64,000 nucleotides of DNA from positions 434,001 through 498,000 of the forward strand of contig JAWZYV010011608.1 in assembly GCA_038373885.1 (NCBI GenBank). The letters are read 5' to 3'. Of the stretch, positions 34,225 through 45,700 are shown in pieces. The notes under the pieces were generated by a model, which did not search any database, was not told the origin of the DNA, and saw nothing but the letters and a program-made list of their open reading frames with translations. This DNA comes from Cheiracanthium punctorium. Lineage: Eukaryota; Arthropoda; Arachnida; Araneae; Cheiracanthiidae. A program made the position numbers and the translations under genes. Numbering within the stretch: position 1 is the stretch's first letter; every line of letters starts with the position of its first letter.

Positions 34225-35714
34225 GCTGCGTGCCCGTTCTTCGCGCGGTAGGAAACGAAAAATTTCCTCACATGTGTAATTCGAATTAATTCCAGTGATG
34301 TGGAATCTAGAAAAAGCAAAATTATTTCACTCTTGACTTAAAATTTGCCTCATATATGTAATAACCTGAGATCATTGCAGTATAATGACACAAAAAGGAA
34401 AAACAAAAAACACAAAAACTATGTCAGCGTCATTCGGTATCAAGAAAGTGAAAATGGACCGTTTGCAGTGAACTTCTCACTTCCAAAATGTCTTATTTCC
34501 GCAGACATGTTGTCTTTTAGGTTCACGTTTTAGCGTTAAATACCTCAGACACTATACATGAAATGGACATTTTTTTTAATTTTAAAAATACGTCACCCTC
34601 TCTTGCAACCCTTTACAAAAAGAAAAGAGATAAGAGATAAGACTGCGCTATTTATAAAGGCTTTAAAATTGTTTTTCTAGATTATGCAGTTTAATTTTTC
34701 TTCTCACAAATAAATCCAGTATTTATAAAAGGAAATCGAGCCAAGCAAAGAAACCGTCTGCTTGGACATAAGAATAACTATGTACACAAAACGAAATCTT
34801 TGAAATGAGAAACTTTTTTCACGTTGTCAGAAGAACGCTCGTTGTAATTGCTTCACAACGGGCTTTGACATTTAGTTGTACAATAACAGTAGTATTTGGC
34901 TCATTAAGGCAATAAACAACAGATGTTTTAATTCGAATTTCGCAAAAAATCGCTTCGAGATATGGCAAGGGACCCGTTTCTATTTATTTTTTTCAACTGG
35001 CAATATACAACAGATGTTTTAATTCAAATTTCGCAAAAAATCGCTTCGAGATATGGCACGGGACCCGTTTCTATTTATTTTTTTCAACTGCCAATTTTAA
35101 TCTTTGTTACTGTATCCATGACAACCAAACCGCAAGATATCAAATCGAAATTTATAAACAGGTGCTACTGAAATGAAAATCCTTCTTTACTTAAAAATTC
35201 GTAAAAATTCTGCTAATTTATATTTTTCCTCCGTTCTTCTTTTAAAAGTGGGCGAATTGTGTGCTCCGTCTTTTGCCGAAATATAAAAAAGTTATGACTG
35301 ATAGAATTCAAGATGCAGCAGTTTTAAAAATATTTTACGAAAGTCAGCGTCAAATTTAATTTTATTTGAAAAATTCCCAAAAATCTGCAAATTATGTTAC
35401 ACAGACCGAACAAACAGTTTTTAAAAGAAAATTTTCTACTCTATACGATGATGTAAATATCGTTTTCTTGTGGGTGCAATTACCGGCGTTATTATGTATT
35501 ACGCAAGAAAAATCGCTAAAAATCGGACAAAGCATAAAATAAAACTTTTTTTAATTCGAATTTCGAAAGAATCGCTTCGAGGTGTGTCGATACCCGTCTT
35601 GGAGAATTTCCGTACAAAATTTGGTAGGTCTACGTTCACCCGTTTCGGAGCTACGCGAGACACAGACAGACAGACAGACAAACGGACAGTTTACACTCTG
35701 TTTTATTTATATAG
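34225..35714. mobile_element. 1.49-kb insertion, class unresolved
   Basis: The uninterrupted first copy of the 312-bp repeat defines the insertion exactly: sequence from GCTGCGTGCCCGTTCTTCGC to TTTATTTATATAG is inserted with a 6-bp duplication ATACTA (34219-34224 and 35715-35720). There are no inverted ends. A GACA repeat (about 35659-35681) sits near the right end, which finishes AT-rich. Two 91-bp tandem units lie inside. No reverse transcriptase or transposase frame was seen. A non-autonomous retroposon is the likeliest reading, but another class is possible. Confidence 0.7.
34920..35101. repeat. two tandem 91-bp units
   Basis: CAGATGTTTTAATTC begins units at 34920 and 35011; both continue TTTCGCAAAAAATCGCTTCG to CTATTTATTTTTTTCAACTG. 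A third, shorter echo (TTCGAATTTCGAAAGAATCG) is at about 35558. All lie inside the 34225-35714 insertion. Confidence 0.88.
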
Positions 35715-35776
35715 ATACTATCCTTCCGGTTCATTATTTTTAGCATAACTTAGCTTCTAGTTATCGTTGAAACAAA

Positions 35777-36447
35777 AATAAAACGGTTTTGGAATCCTGA
35801 ACGCGTGATTTATAAAATGATAAAAAAAAGAAGAAAAGAAAAAGAAAAAAATGAAAATTTTTAGAAAAGAGAGAATTTTTTGGGCAGTCTCTTAACTTAA
35901 GCGCACATGAACAGCCCTTTCTGAAAGCAAGTATTACTAAAACGCATGCTCACGAACGGAACATTAAAATTCCGCCCACGACATTTTCCGTTCACAATTA
36001 TTAAATAAAAAGGAAAAAAGGCCACTGACTGCTTTTGTGAATTTTTCACCCCTGCTTCGTCCTTATCAGACAGTATTTTTTGAAAAAAAAAAATAAATAA
36101 AATAAATAAATAAAAATTTGAAGCAATTCTAAGTCTGGTGTTCCTAACAGGTTTGAATATTATAGTAAGCCTCTTTCTTTCTCCTCAAGTTATACATCTT
36201 CATTGCATGAAACAACAACAATAAAAAAATTGCAGGTGCAAAAAGTTGGTAAAGAAAAAGAGTATTATTTTAAATGCTTTGTTGATCTTTTCATAATTGC
36301 TTAGAGGAGTCAAACTGGTATCTTTGCTCTAAAAAAAATAATAACAATGCAGCACTGTTCGGTTAAAAACATGTGAAAATGCTGAGAAATGAAGTATGAA
36401 AAGCTGCTCAAACAATCGTCTTACCATTGTGAAAAATATAATAGATA
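35777..36447. other. AT-rich, no gene seen
   Basis: Poly-purine A/G run near 35822-35852 and an AAAT repeat at about 36090-36116. No gene or bounded element. Confidence 0.5.
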
Positions 36448-36449
36448 TA

Positions 36450-36889
36450 CAGGGTATCCTATAATTATTGGTACAAAATTTAAAGGGAGATTAGAGCGCA
36501 TAATATGGAATAAGAATTATAGCAATGAAGGGTCAAAAACGTCGTTTTCAACTACCTGCTGATAATCACTTTGGAAAAAGTGTTGAAGTACTTGTCTAAT
36601 TTCTTGAACAAGTTTCCAAAACAATGGGTCTGTGCCCAAAAAATTTCATAGGTGAAATGAAAGAATTTTAAACTATCCATTTTTGTCAAGTGTTTTCTGT
36701 GAAATATACATTAGTTTTTCACGAACAGTGGTCAGAAAGTTCATTATTATTTCAGCATATGTTTCAAGGTGATTATCAACAACTGCATGAAGATGACGTT
36801 TCTGACCCTATATTGCTGTGTGATTCTCATTCGTTATAATTTGCCCGATCACCCCTTAAATTTTGTATCGATAGACTTGGAACACCCTG
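36450..36889. mobile_element. mariner-like MITE
   Basis: A 440-bp element flanked by TA, with inverted ends of about 40 bp sharing CAGGGT at the tip and TACAAAATTTAA further in. CAGGGTGT-type tips and TA targets fit the IS630-Tc1-mariner superfamily. No transposase frame. An AT repeat follows (36890-36909). Confidence 0.8.
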
Positions 36890-36891
36890 TA

Positions 36892-37368
36892 TATATATAT
36901 ATATATATACATTTTTGTGGTCACGGAAAACAATAAATTTCCTTAACAAAATAATAATAATAATAATCCACAGAGCTCCAACAAGATGAATGATGGAAAG
37001 TAATTTGCAAATTTCTCGTCTTAGAAATGGTATTCGTATTGCTCACATTTTTTGAGTCGAATTTTGACAGCACTTTTGGCTTGACTTTTGTAGGGAACCT
37101 TGCACATACTAACAAAGGGGATGTAATGGATTTCTTCCTTTTAAAAATTCAAGTCTCAACTTTTTGATCATCACTTCAATAGTTAAATTTTTCGAAAAAA
37201 GAAAAAAAAGAAAGAAAAGAAAGAAAAATTAACAGTAATGTTTATCTCAATTCGCATTGCCACAATTTATTAAGTTCTTTTTTGTATTATGATTGCTCAC
37301 TAAGACTGATGTTCAACTGGGGGCGAATTTATGAGCAGAGAGGCAAACATATCGGAATATTCAGACTC

Positions 37369-37407
<39 letters not shown>

Positions 37408-37538
37408 CATGTATTTTTCCTCTACTTTAATATCCAATATAAGTTGTTCACAAACATATATATTCTACAGGGGAACAAATAAAATTATTCACAAAATCAA
37501 AGTCGGAAAACTGACTACTGATTACAGACGCAGTTAAA
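36892..37538. other. AT-rich, no gene seen
   Basis: Contains an ATA repeat near 36951-36967, A/G-rich runs near 37196-37228 and a T tract of about 31 bases at 37373-37403. No gene seen. Confidence 0.5.
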
Positions 37539-37546
37539 CTCAAAAA

Positions 37547-37746
37547 CATGGGCGCCCATAAGGGAGGGCAAGGTAGGGCACTTGCCCCCCCCCCTGGAGA
37601 TTTAGTATATTGTGTTATGAAAGAAAACAAACGTGTATCACAAAGCAAAATCGGAACTCATATTGTTACAAGTGTGAAATTTGCCACCTCTAGAAATTTT
37701 TTTCTGAAGTTTGCCCCCCCCCCCAAAAAAAAAATGGGCGCCCATG
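37547..37746. mobile_element. hAT-like MITE, CATGGGCGCCCAT family
   Basis: A 200-bp element whose ends both read (C)ATGGGCGCCCAT, itself a palindrome, flanked by CTCAAAAA and CGCAAAAA (7 of 8 shared). GCAAGGTAGGGCACTTGCC and long C runs lie inside. No coding capacity. Confidence 0.78.
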
Positions 37747-38267
37747 CGCAAAAATGTATAATAAAAGAGGTTATTCTTGTGCTCATTTCTCGAATAATTA
37801 TGCGAACTTTCTTTCAAAATGCCAATCAAAAGAAAGTTTATAAGCCAAATATAATTTAGAATCTTTATAAATGGTAAAAATGCCCATCCAATATTATACA
37901 GTGCGCACCGGTTCAGACCTGGGATATAACGTACTATCGGCTAGAACGTAGCTAGAAGCTAGATCCCGATTGAAGTCCTATATTTATAATGTTGTTTAAC
38001 TGCGGTTAAAACGTACTTAAAAAAAGTACGTACTTCGGCTATAACGTATATTTTATACTAAAGGCAAAAATAAAACTTTGCTTTTCTTAAGCATTTTATT
38101 TCCTTTTTCTCGGAAATTTCAGTACGTTCAAAAACACTCGTTGTCAGTTTTCAGAATCTCTAGGGAGATGAATTGTGTATGAATGAAGGGAGCGATCTTT
38201 TATCTTTTCCCCTGCTAGGCAGGGCTAAGCACAACACCATATTTTCTCTCGTCGTTCATCAATGTAA

Positions 38268-39264
38268 ATGCCTTCTGAAAAGCCCTACTGTAATGATTCT
38301 GATGATAGCGAAGAAGAAATAGAGGATCCTATACCAAGCATACCCGACGCATTACATGCTGCAAAAACATTATTACGATTTTTTGAATGCCGAAGTGATG
38401 ATGCAGAGATTCAGCGGTGCGCAAACCGGGGGTCGCGAGATAATTTTTGGGGGTCGCCAAATTTAAACAGATTCAAATTTATGAAAAACCTGCAATTATT
38501 CATTTCAAAGAACTGAAATAATACAAGAGAACAAACTGACAATTATTATTTTACGAGCGCGATATTCGCGATCGCTATCACGGGGCTTCAAAACCACGTT
38601 ATCATGTATAGTGATCTGCGAATTGATCATGCATAGTGATCTACAAAATTATTTTCCATTAAAACAAAACATCGATCTCGATTGGATCCAGAGGATGACT
38701 TACGACTTGCGATTTCCAATACAGATCCGAACATAGAAACAATCATGAGATCTTTGCAAGCACATATTTCACATTGACTTTTTATGATGTAAAGTTTTTT
38801 AAAAGTATTTTTCATTAAAAAATATTTATATCCATATGCATAAATAAAGCATTGTTTACTAAAATTATGTGTTGATTCATTAACTGATTTTTATGATGTT
38901 ACAACTTTTATAACATTTTTATGGTGGTTTATAAGTTTGGTGCGCTATTTTAAAAACGCGTTATTTCAATCGATGACGTCACGACACTCTTTTAAAAACA
39001 CCCTGTAAGAGCAACTCCCAGAAAGAATTTCAATGTAACTTCGTTTTCAATTAAAGAAAATGTCTACTGTCTATCCAGGGGTCGCGACAAAATTATACTC
39101 AAAATAGGGGGTCGCGACAAAATTTTACACAAATTAGGGGGTCGCAGATGAAAATAGTTTGCGCACCACTGCTCTACGAAAGTCTATTTATATCCAAAAT
39201 GGCATTTTTAAAGTAGCACCTGCTCATTTAAAACGAAAGAAAATTACAGATTATTTATCTCAAT
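38268..39264 (+). pseudogene. Tigger/CENP-B-type transposase, C-terminal remnant
   Basis: The first piece (38268-38411) ends DALHAAKTLLRFFECRSDDA; the second (39172-39264) reads LRKSIYIQNGIFKVAPAHLK and ends KITDYLSQ before TAA. Acidic stretch, LLRFFE-like helix and a terminal KITDYF-like motif are the usual C-terminus of pogo/Tigger transposases. The DDE catalytic core is missing and a hAT element separates the pieces. Not functional. Confidence 0.7.
38412..39171. mobile_element. hAT element, CAGTGGTGCGCAAAC family
   Basis: A 760-bp element with 15-bp inverted ends CAGCGGTGCGCAAAC and GTTTGCGCACCACTG and GGGGGTCGCG words next to both, as in many animal hAT elements. It interrupts the Tigger transposase remnant. 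The flanking octamers (CAGAGATT, CTCTACGA) do not match, so the target duplication has decayed or been deleted. Confidence 0.82.
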
Positions 39265-39479
39265 AAAAATTGTTTGTAATAAAAAACTTTCTCTGTTTTT
39301 TAATTTAAATTTTAAAAAAGCAGACCTGTTTAAAACACACATTAAAGTGAAATTATGAGCCCCCTTTCTTTTTTTGTGAAATATTGAATCTTACTGCCGG
39401 TATTGCTTATAACGTACTTCGGCTAAAGCGTACTACTTTTTTAGGTCCCGTGAGAGTACGTTATAACCGGTGGTAGAAC

Positions 39480-39849
39480 AAAAATGACAAGATTCACTGG
39501 TGATAACTGATTTCTACAATCAATAGGCTGTAGGTGGGAAGTATTCTTCCCACGGCCTTCGAAAGGGTTAAACTATTTAATCCTGAAAAGGAATGTGATC
39601 TTTATTTATTTATTTATCCCGCTCTATGCATTCAGACCTTAATTTTGATGATTTAACAGTAATATTGACAACAATATAAACTGTTACAACTTGAGATCTC
39701 TATTGAATTCTTCAATTACTGATATCAACTGGCGAATTTTTAGTACTCTTATTATTTTTATTATATCTTCAAGTTTGACATAAATTTGATGGCTTTCCGA
39801 CATTCAATCAATCGGCACAAAATGGAATATTCAGCTACATCTTTAAGAA
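39480..39849. other. no gene seen
   Basis: CGAAAGGGTTAA at 39560-39571 looks like the right tip of a piggyBac-type element of the 17929 family; no partner end was found. Confidence 0.4.
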
Positions 39850-40110
39850 TCCGGGCGGTTGTGCAGTTGTTAGACACCCTTGCCCACCTCTGCATCTCAG
39901 GTTCGATTTTGGTTTGGTGGGGGTGGAGGGGCCGGGGGGGGCATCCGCATCCACAATACTAACCATCGAAAACTGTATAGCAACTGCTCCGCGGATCCCG
40001 GCGGGATCGGCAGTAAAAGTGCCTTTCCACCCGCGCACTTTTGTCGCGGACCAATCGCCTGTCGCCCTCAGTCATAAAGTCAGCTCAACTCAGCTCTGGT
40101 GTGTGGTGTG
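39850..40110 (+). mobile_element. possible tRNA-derived SINE
   Basis: GTGCAGTTGTTAGACACC and, about 45 bases on, CAGGTTCGATTTTGG resemble pol III A and B boxes at tRNA spacing. A GC-rich tail with G runs follows. The cloverleaf is poor, so this is a candidate only. Confidence 0.35.
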
Positions 40111-40468
40111 GTGTGGGTGGCTATGGCATGGCTCCGTAGCAGCAACGTCGGAGTGAGGACGTTGTCCCAGAAAATCGATTTTTGCTTCGGAATTTCGGAT
40201 TTCTCGCCTCTCCTGGAGATTTTTCTCCCGAAAGAAAACAAACAGGAAAGCGAATCGGGGAAAATGCCGGAAAGGAATTAGCTACGGATTCCTGCAAAAA
40301 TACTCGTGACGGTTTGGAAATGTTGAGGGAGATGCGATTCGTTAAATTAAGAATGTCCGCAGGGACTGATTTCCGGCTGGGCATTCGGGGCAAGCGCCTG
40401 GGCCCCCAACAAAAATGGGGGGGGCTAAATTACCCATTCAGTTTAAAAATTTGCAAATTTTAATTTTA
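40111..40468. other. no gene seen
   Basis: GC-moderate tail of the SINE-like region, then GGGGCAAGCGCCTGGGCCCC at 40387-40406, another scrap of the GGGCCC-type hAT MITEs. Confidence 0.35.
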
Positions 40469-40751
40469 CAGGGATGAGATTCTTCAGCTTTTTAGCTGAT
40501 TTCAGCTTTTTGTGAATAAGGAGGAAATCACTTTTTTGTCTTTTCTCTGAAATTTCTGTTTTTTTTTTCCTGTGAATTCCTGATTGTAGTTATTAGTTAA
40601 CTGTGTGATATTTTTATCTTAAGCAGCATGTTCCAATGTTTTTCTTCTCTTAAAACTTCTTTCGCATTAATTAGATACAAATATCATATGTATAAATTTT
40701 TTGCTCTCGTATGATTTCAGCTTTTTTGCTCTTTTGCCAATCTCATCCCTG
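40469..40751. mobile_element. hAT-like MITE, CAGGGATGAGATT family
   Basis: A 283-bp element with inverted ends CAGGGATGAGATT and AATCTCATCCCTG. TTTCAGCTTTTT words are repeated just inside both ends. The flanks are AT-rich (TAATTTTA, TTTTAATT) and do not give a clear duplication. Confidence 0.72.
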
Positions 40752-41583
40752 TTTTAATTTAAAATAATTGACAGGGAAACTAATTTTTTGAAAAAAAATA
40801 ATAGTTATTATAATTACTCCGATGCTATTCATGGTACTAGAATTATCTCCACAGCTGTTTTTAGCTACAGTCTCGGGATGTTATTCAGCGTAAAGAGTGG
40901 GTGTAACCATTAATGTACGCTGATTGCGAGGAGACCATAAGAGCTGATTTTCCGTTGGAACATATGAAAGGAAATAGCTTCCTAGGCGGGGCAAAGTAAA
41001 TCCTATTATAAATAAGTATAATGTTTATATCAGATCCTATTATAAATAAGTGATCTGATATAAGCATTAGGAAAATAAATACAAAAATAGTCTGGTAGAT
41101 ATGTTACTTTTAAAATACGGAATGAAATGAACGATTGAAAATTAAATAATGTAATTGAAATATTATTATCTTATATAACATTATTATTATCGAACTATTG
41201 CATTCCATTTTGCATCTCGATTCAATAATCATTTTTATGTTGTTACAACATCCTTCTTTGTATAGTGTGATATGAAATTCGCTTTGTAGGGTATAAGAAA
41301 GTTTTCGTAAGAGTTCACCCCTAAATGAAGCTTTTGCCCTGGGTCCCCATCTCTCTTCAAATTGGTCCCTGAATGTCCGACTGGAGTTGGAGTTTTTCTG
41401 TGGGGAAAAACAAAGAAAGTTGATAATGGTGGTTGATGAGTGATACCTACCAATGTTATCGATACCAGTAAATAAAATCTATACACGATAAAATAAGAAA
41501 TAGTAAGGAAACATATTATTTAAATGAATGCATATTTTATAAATTTTTGGGATAGTTGTATAATCTGTTGTGAGAATCAGCAC
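40752..41583. other. no gene seen; one hairpin
   Basis: A 16-bp stem with one mismatch (ATGTTTATATCAGATC at 41021-41036 against 41052-41067) carries in its loop a copy of ATCCTATTATAAATAAGT, which is also present just upstream at about 41000. No gene seen. Confidence 0.45.
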
Positions 41584-41639
41584 GTACTAATTAGAGGTGT
41601 GCCGGATATCTTAAAAGTTTTCAAGTGTCTGTCTTAGTC

Positions 41640-41860
41640 GCTAGGATCCGAGGTCTATAGGGGGAATGCCCTCCGTGGGGTACTTTCAAAGGGATCCTAG
41701 CTCGTATTTACGCGAGGTCTCGGAGAAAACCACGGAAAACTCCGAACAGCTAGGTCGACAGGCGCGACCGGGGTTACAACCTGTCACCTCCCGCCTTCCA
41801 GTTTCGAGAACAAAACCTCTCCCACTGGTAAGGGCTAACTTGCCTTCATAAAACAAGAAG
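41640..41860. repeat. GC-rich SINE-like block with hairpin
   Basis: GCTAGGATCC (41640-41649) is answered by GGATCCTAGC (41693-41702), a perfect 10-bp inverted repeat. The following GGTCTCGGAGAAAACCACGG wording is typical of dispersed short repeats. It lies inside the composite hAT element; its own borders are not clear. Confidence 0.4.
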
Positions 41861-42028
41861 TTCAATAGACTTGTAAAGCTACTTGGTTTGGTAGTAGCTT
41901 TCCGATAATGTAATTCTAAAAAAAACTGCTAAGATTATTAAAAATGTGATTTTAACCACTACATTATAATGCATTTAAAAAAAAAACTCTTTGAGGCACA
42001 GAACATTGTTTTATTCACAACACAGAAT

Positions 42029-42200
42029 CAGGGGCGTAGCCACGGGGGGGGGGTTATGGGGGTCATAACCCCCCCCATGAGGAATTTTTTTTGCCATACA
42101 AAATTTATATTCTTCACTACATTATCACACCCACGTATACAAATATATGAGTTGTAGTAGTCGTAACCCCCCCCATGAAAAATTTCTGGCTACGCCCCTG
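42029..42200. mobile_element. hAT MITE, CAGGGGCGTAGCCA family, copy C
   Basis: The best-preserved copy of the family: 172 bp, perfect 14-bp inverted ends CAGGGGCGTAGCCA and TGGCTACGCCCCTG, perfect 8-bp duplication CACAGAAT (42021-42028 and 42201-42208). It is nested in the 41592-42899 element and so is the younger insertion. Confidence 0.95.
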
Positions 42201-43199
42201 CACAGAATTATTTATATTTACAAAGAAAAGAATGCCCCATTGAAAAGGAAAACAATATTTTTTTAGTACTACCGATACGGTGGTAAAGTGGTTAAATAAA
42301 CAATTGGTAGTCAAATTATAATAGCATGTAATGATTTAGAAAAAACTTGAATATGTAGTATGTTTTTCATATGCCCTAAAGAGTTTTAGCGATGTGTTAT
42401 ACAGGGTATGAAAGTTTATTTTTGTGGCTGATTATATCGCACATTGTCATGAAATGATTGCTTCAAGAGGATGTATTATTTAAAATAATTTCCGAACAAA
42501 AAGATCCGTATCCGTATCGGCGGATTTGACAACAAATGATAAATTTTCATATCCGTATCTGCATATATAAAGGAAAGATGATCCGTTTTCATATCCGTAT
42601 CCGCTAATATAAAAACAACATATCAAAACAAAATGTTTTAAACATAATATATTTTGTTAAATATATTATGTTTAAAATATATTATGTTTAATATATTTTA
42701 AACATAATATATTAAAAACAAAATATCAAAACAAAAACAAAATATTTTTTTAAAAACAAAATATTTTTAGATCCGCATCTGCATGTATAAAAGAAAGATG
42801 ATGCGTTTTCATATCCGTATCGGAGGATATAAAAACCAATTATTCGTTTTTAGATCCATATGCGCGGATCTAACTTTTTAACGATCCGGCACATCTCTAG
42901 TACTAATACGGTAGGTACAAGAGTGGGGGGGGGGGTGAAAAGGAACTATTACATATGTAAAAATTAAATAAGTAAAACTAATGAACATATTATCTAAATG
43001 AAAAGTAAAATTCTTATGTTGATAGCCAATACATGTTAATACTTGAACAAATACGAGAAAAAAAAGTATAAAAAAATATACAAGCAAAAGATATGTAAAA
43101 TACGTAAAATAGGAAATAAGTAAATACAAAATGCACACATGTACTAATATTAAATTATGGCCACAGAAAACGGATTCAAACGAAATTACGGTTTATATA

Positions 43200-43383
43200 T
43201 AGTAAAATCTGAATATAATGAATTTCAAGGAATAAAGGATTGAATTTGTAATTCTAAAAGATTTATAGTAACGGAATTTCATCATTACTGAATTTTTTAC
43301 ACTATATTCTTTTAGTAGAAATATTTTATTCGCTAATCCGAAGTTTTTGTAAAAATGTAGCTCGTTGTATCGAGATTTTACTG
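43200..43383. mobile_element. pogo/Tigger-like MITE
   Basis: A 184-bp element ending CGAGATTTTACTG before TA, with the matching left end AGTAAAATCTGAATATAATG after TATA. CAGTAAAATCTCGAT ends and TTATAGTAACGGAATTT wording fit short pogo/Tigger derivatives. Confidence 0.7.
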
Positions 43384-43533
43384 TACATGTAGAAAACGTT
43401 CGATGTGATTTAATTGAGTGATTAACTCAAATTTATAGTGAAGAACATGGGAAATGTAATAGAAATAATATATAAGTTCAGTAAATTGGAAAAATCTTTT
43501 TTATCTGTAAATAAATTCATCGTTTCATTTTAT

Positions 43534-45700
43534 ATTAAAAAACAAAACAAGCTATTTTTATTGCATTCTATTCCTGAGTATACCGTAGAAAGCAGAAAAC
43601 AAACATTTTTTAACACACAGAATTCGAGTTCATCCGATTGGAGCAACCTTTTTAAAGCTGCATATTAGGGTTTTGACATCCCCCCCCCTTGTAGTGGATA
43701 TTGATGAACTTTTTAGTGAAAATGCCAATTATTTTGTTTAATCCATAAAAAATGTTTCTCACCAATGACAGTGAAACTTGTAAAGCAAATACTTTTAGCA
43801 CAGTCAACGTACTTGTTGAAATAAAATTCAGATTCAAATATTTATCTGTTTGGCATTTTTGGTACAATCCATCCATCTCTTCCGTTAGAGACAAATATCT
43901 GCATGTGTTGTGTCTACAACGGATCTATCTGCATTGCGGCGAGTTGCAAAGTACTTCGTTGCTGCAGAGTAATTTGATTTGGAAATACCACCCATCGGTT
44001 TCTGGTAAATCTGTTAAATTTGGTAGGAAAACAGAGATTCCAGCCGTGTTGTAGAGATGAAAACTCACACTATTTCTAGTGGCATTCTCCATTTAGTAAG
44101 ATATACGAAATGAAGATATATGCATAGCACGTGAATTAGATCTGACATTCTGAAGAGATAGTAATCCTATGCATTTAATTTCTGGGTTTTCACCAGTTTC
44201 TTCAAGGAAATGAAATGCTCTGTGTAACTCATACAGAAATTGAAAATTATCTCGCCCACTAGATTTGGAACAGTTATCATTTCACCTTTTGGCTTGTGGG
44301 AGTGTTGCAAGACATGGTATTGTTTTATCACTTCCTAGACAAATTCGTTTAGAGTTAGTTTGGAGGAAGGCTTCAGAATAAAAAACTCTAAATTATGTTT
44401 TACGATTTTATCAAGAAGATATGATGCTGGCTGTAAATGTACTGTGGCTGATCAAATCTTCTTGTGACCATTGCAGTTTTTAATTTATAAAAATTCCCTT
44501 GACTTAACCAGAATTTACTGCTGTTGTGTTACATCAATCATTTTGAAGTTCTTCCATGCATCAAAAATTCATTCCATTCATCAAATCAAGTTCATTTCAT
44601 TCAGCAAATTTTGCAGTGCAGGGCATTGAAAATGTTCTGTGACGATCCGTTTTCACAGTTTACTAAATCTAATTTAACTTTTTTAAGTGAATTGTTCAAG
44701 ATTATCCCTTCTTAGATACTCCTGATGTGCAGTTTGCTTACTATAGAAGTAAATGAAGAAATGTTTCTGTTCTTGCAAAATAGATGTCATTTTACGAGTC
44801 GCATCTTCGCCAGTTCTTATCAAAACTCGCCGAACACCCAACTGCGATGGTGTTGGAATATTGATTCCACCTTCAGGCAGATTGGCATACACTAAAGCAT
44901 CTTTATGCAAGTGGATTACCAACTTAACTGCTTGTGATGCTGAAAATCGACACGTTTCTACTGTCATTTTCACTTTCATCTGATTTAGATACAGATGCTG
45001 TTTCGGAAATGATTACATTGCTACCTTCTGATGATACGTCTTCTACACCAGTAGCAGTGACCGGTTGAGATGAATGGACGGTAGTCGAGAAAATGTGATT
45101 GTTAAATATCTAATCATACTTTGCATTTAATTTCTACTTTCTCTAGAGAATGGTAAGTTCGCCAGTTATGAGATCCAGTCTTTGTTTCGCATCTTTTGCT
45201 GTTTCCAGAAGTAGCAAGATAGCAACCAATAATGCCTGTATTTTGCGGTAGTTGAATAAAGAGCTATGTGTTTCATTTTCAGGTATATCTCGTTTTCTTG
45301 TTGAATTCATAGCTATATTCCTCATCCACGATTCCGAATTTTTCTTAACTGCTTCACTTTATTTATGATATGTCTTTATAATACTAATTTTGAACAACAA
45401 AATCAGGAAGTGCAGAAAATATATCAGTCAGACATCAGTCACATGTTTATTATGAACACCATTTGGTTTTTTTTTTGACACACTCTGAAAAAGAAATGAG
45501 TTGGTGCGGGAGATTTTTTTCAGTGTCATCTTCATAATAAATTTTTAGTAATCTAATTCTAAAAGTTCATTATTTGCAAATACAGGAGATACAGAATTGT
45601 GAAAAAAAATTTTTTAGTCATAACCCTACTGCATACGTATTTGTTTCACACATAACAAAAAATTTGCATCACAGTAGCTAACCTGAACTTTAGAGAAAAC
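43534..45700. repeat. older repeat, copy 1, split by a 2-kb insertion
   Basis: The flanks 43534-43665 and 45629-45700 are, when joined, homologous to 47731-47873 plus 48067-48128 (shared words AAGCTATTTTTATTGCAT, TAACACACA, GAGTTCATCCGA and GTATTTGTTTCACACATAAC). The ancestral repeat is about 200 bp. Confidence 0.8.
43666..45628 (-). mobile_element. hAT-like transposon remnant, TAGGGTTATGAC ends
   Basis: 1.96 kb between TAGGGTTTTGAC and GTCATAACCCTA, flanked by CTGCATAT and CTGCATAC (7 of 8). Minus-strand pieces read like a decayed protein: SESWMRNIAMNSTRKRDIPE (about 45340-45265), GEDATRKMTSILQEQKHFFI (about 44810-44750) and GENPEIKCIGLLSLQNVRSN (about 44195-44135), with stops and frame changes between. 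I do not recognise the protein family with confidence; by ends and target length a hAT-type transposase is likeliest. Confidence 0.6.

Larger units (their letters stand above)
37899..39479 (+). mobile_element. Tigger/pogo transposon, degenerate and invaded
   Basis: About 1.6 kb. The left end follows TA and reads CAGTGCGCACCGGTT, then ATATAACGTACTATCGGCTA; the right end carries the inverted matching wording (GTACGTTATAACCGG; ACTTCGGCTAAAGCGTAC). ACGTTATAACCG-type ends with a TA target are typical of Tigger. It keeps only the C-terminal part of a transposase and is broken by a hAT element at 38412-39171. The right tip is worn. Confidence 0.72.
41592..42899. mobile_element. composite hAT element, TAGAGGTGTGCCGGAT family
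   Basis: A 1.31-kb element with inverted ends TAGAGGTGTGCCGGAT and ATCCGGCACATCTCTA and a perfect 8-bp duplication GTACTAAT (41584-41591 and 42900-42907). The right third repeats CATATCCGTATC and GGATAT/GATCCG words, likely subterminal transposase sites, plus an AT palindrome zone (about 42625-42730). It contains a nested hAT MITE (42029) and a SINE-like GC-rich block (41640-41860). Confidence 0.92.

Noticed and set aside
35499..35681. 60-codon minus-strand protein
   Set aside because: It is the translation of the GACA-rich right end of the 34225-35714 insertion and reflects repeat sequence.
37282..37482. Small protein with a poly-Phe run
   Set aside because: The Phe run is a 31-base T tract.
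42878..43138. Hydrophobic 86-codon minus-strand membrane protein
   Set aside because: Hydrophobicity arises from AT-rich codons and the frame overlaps the end of a hAT element.
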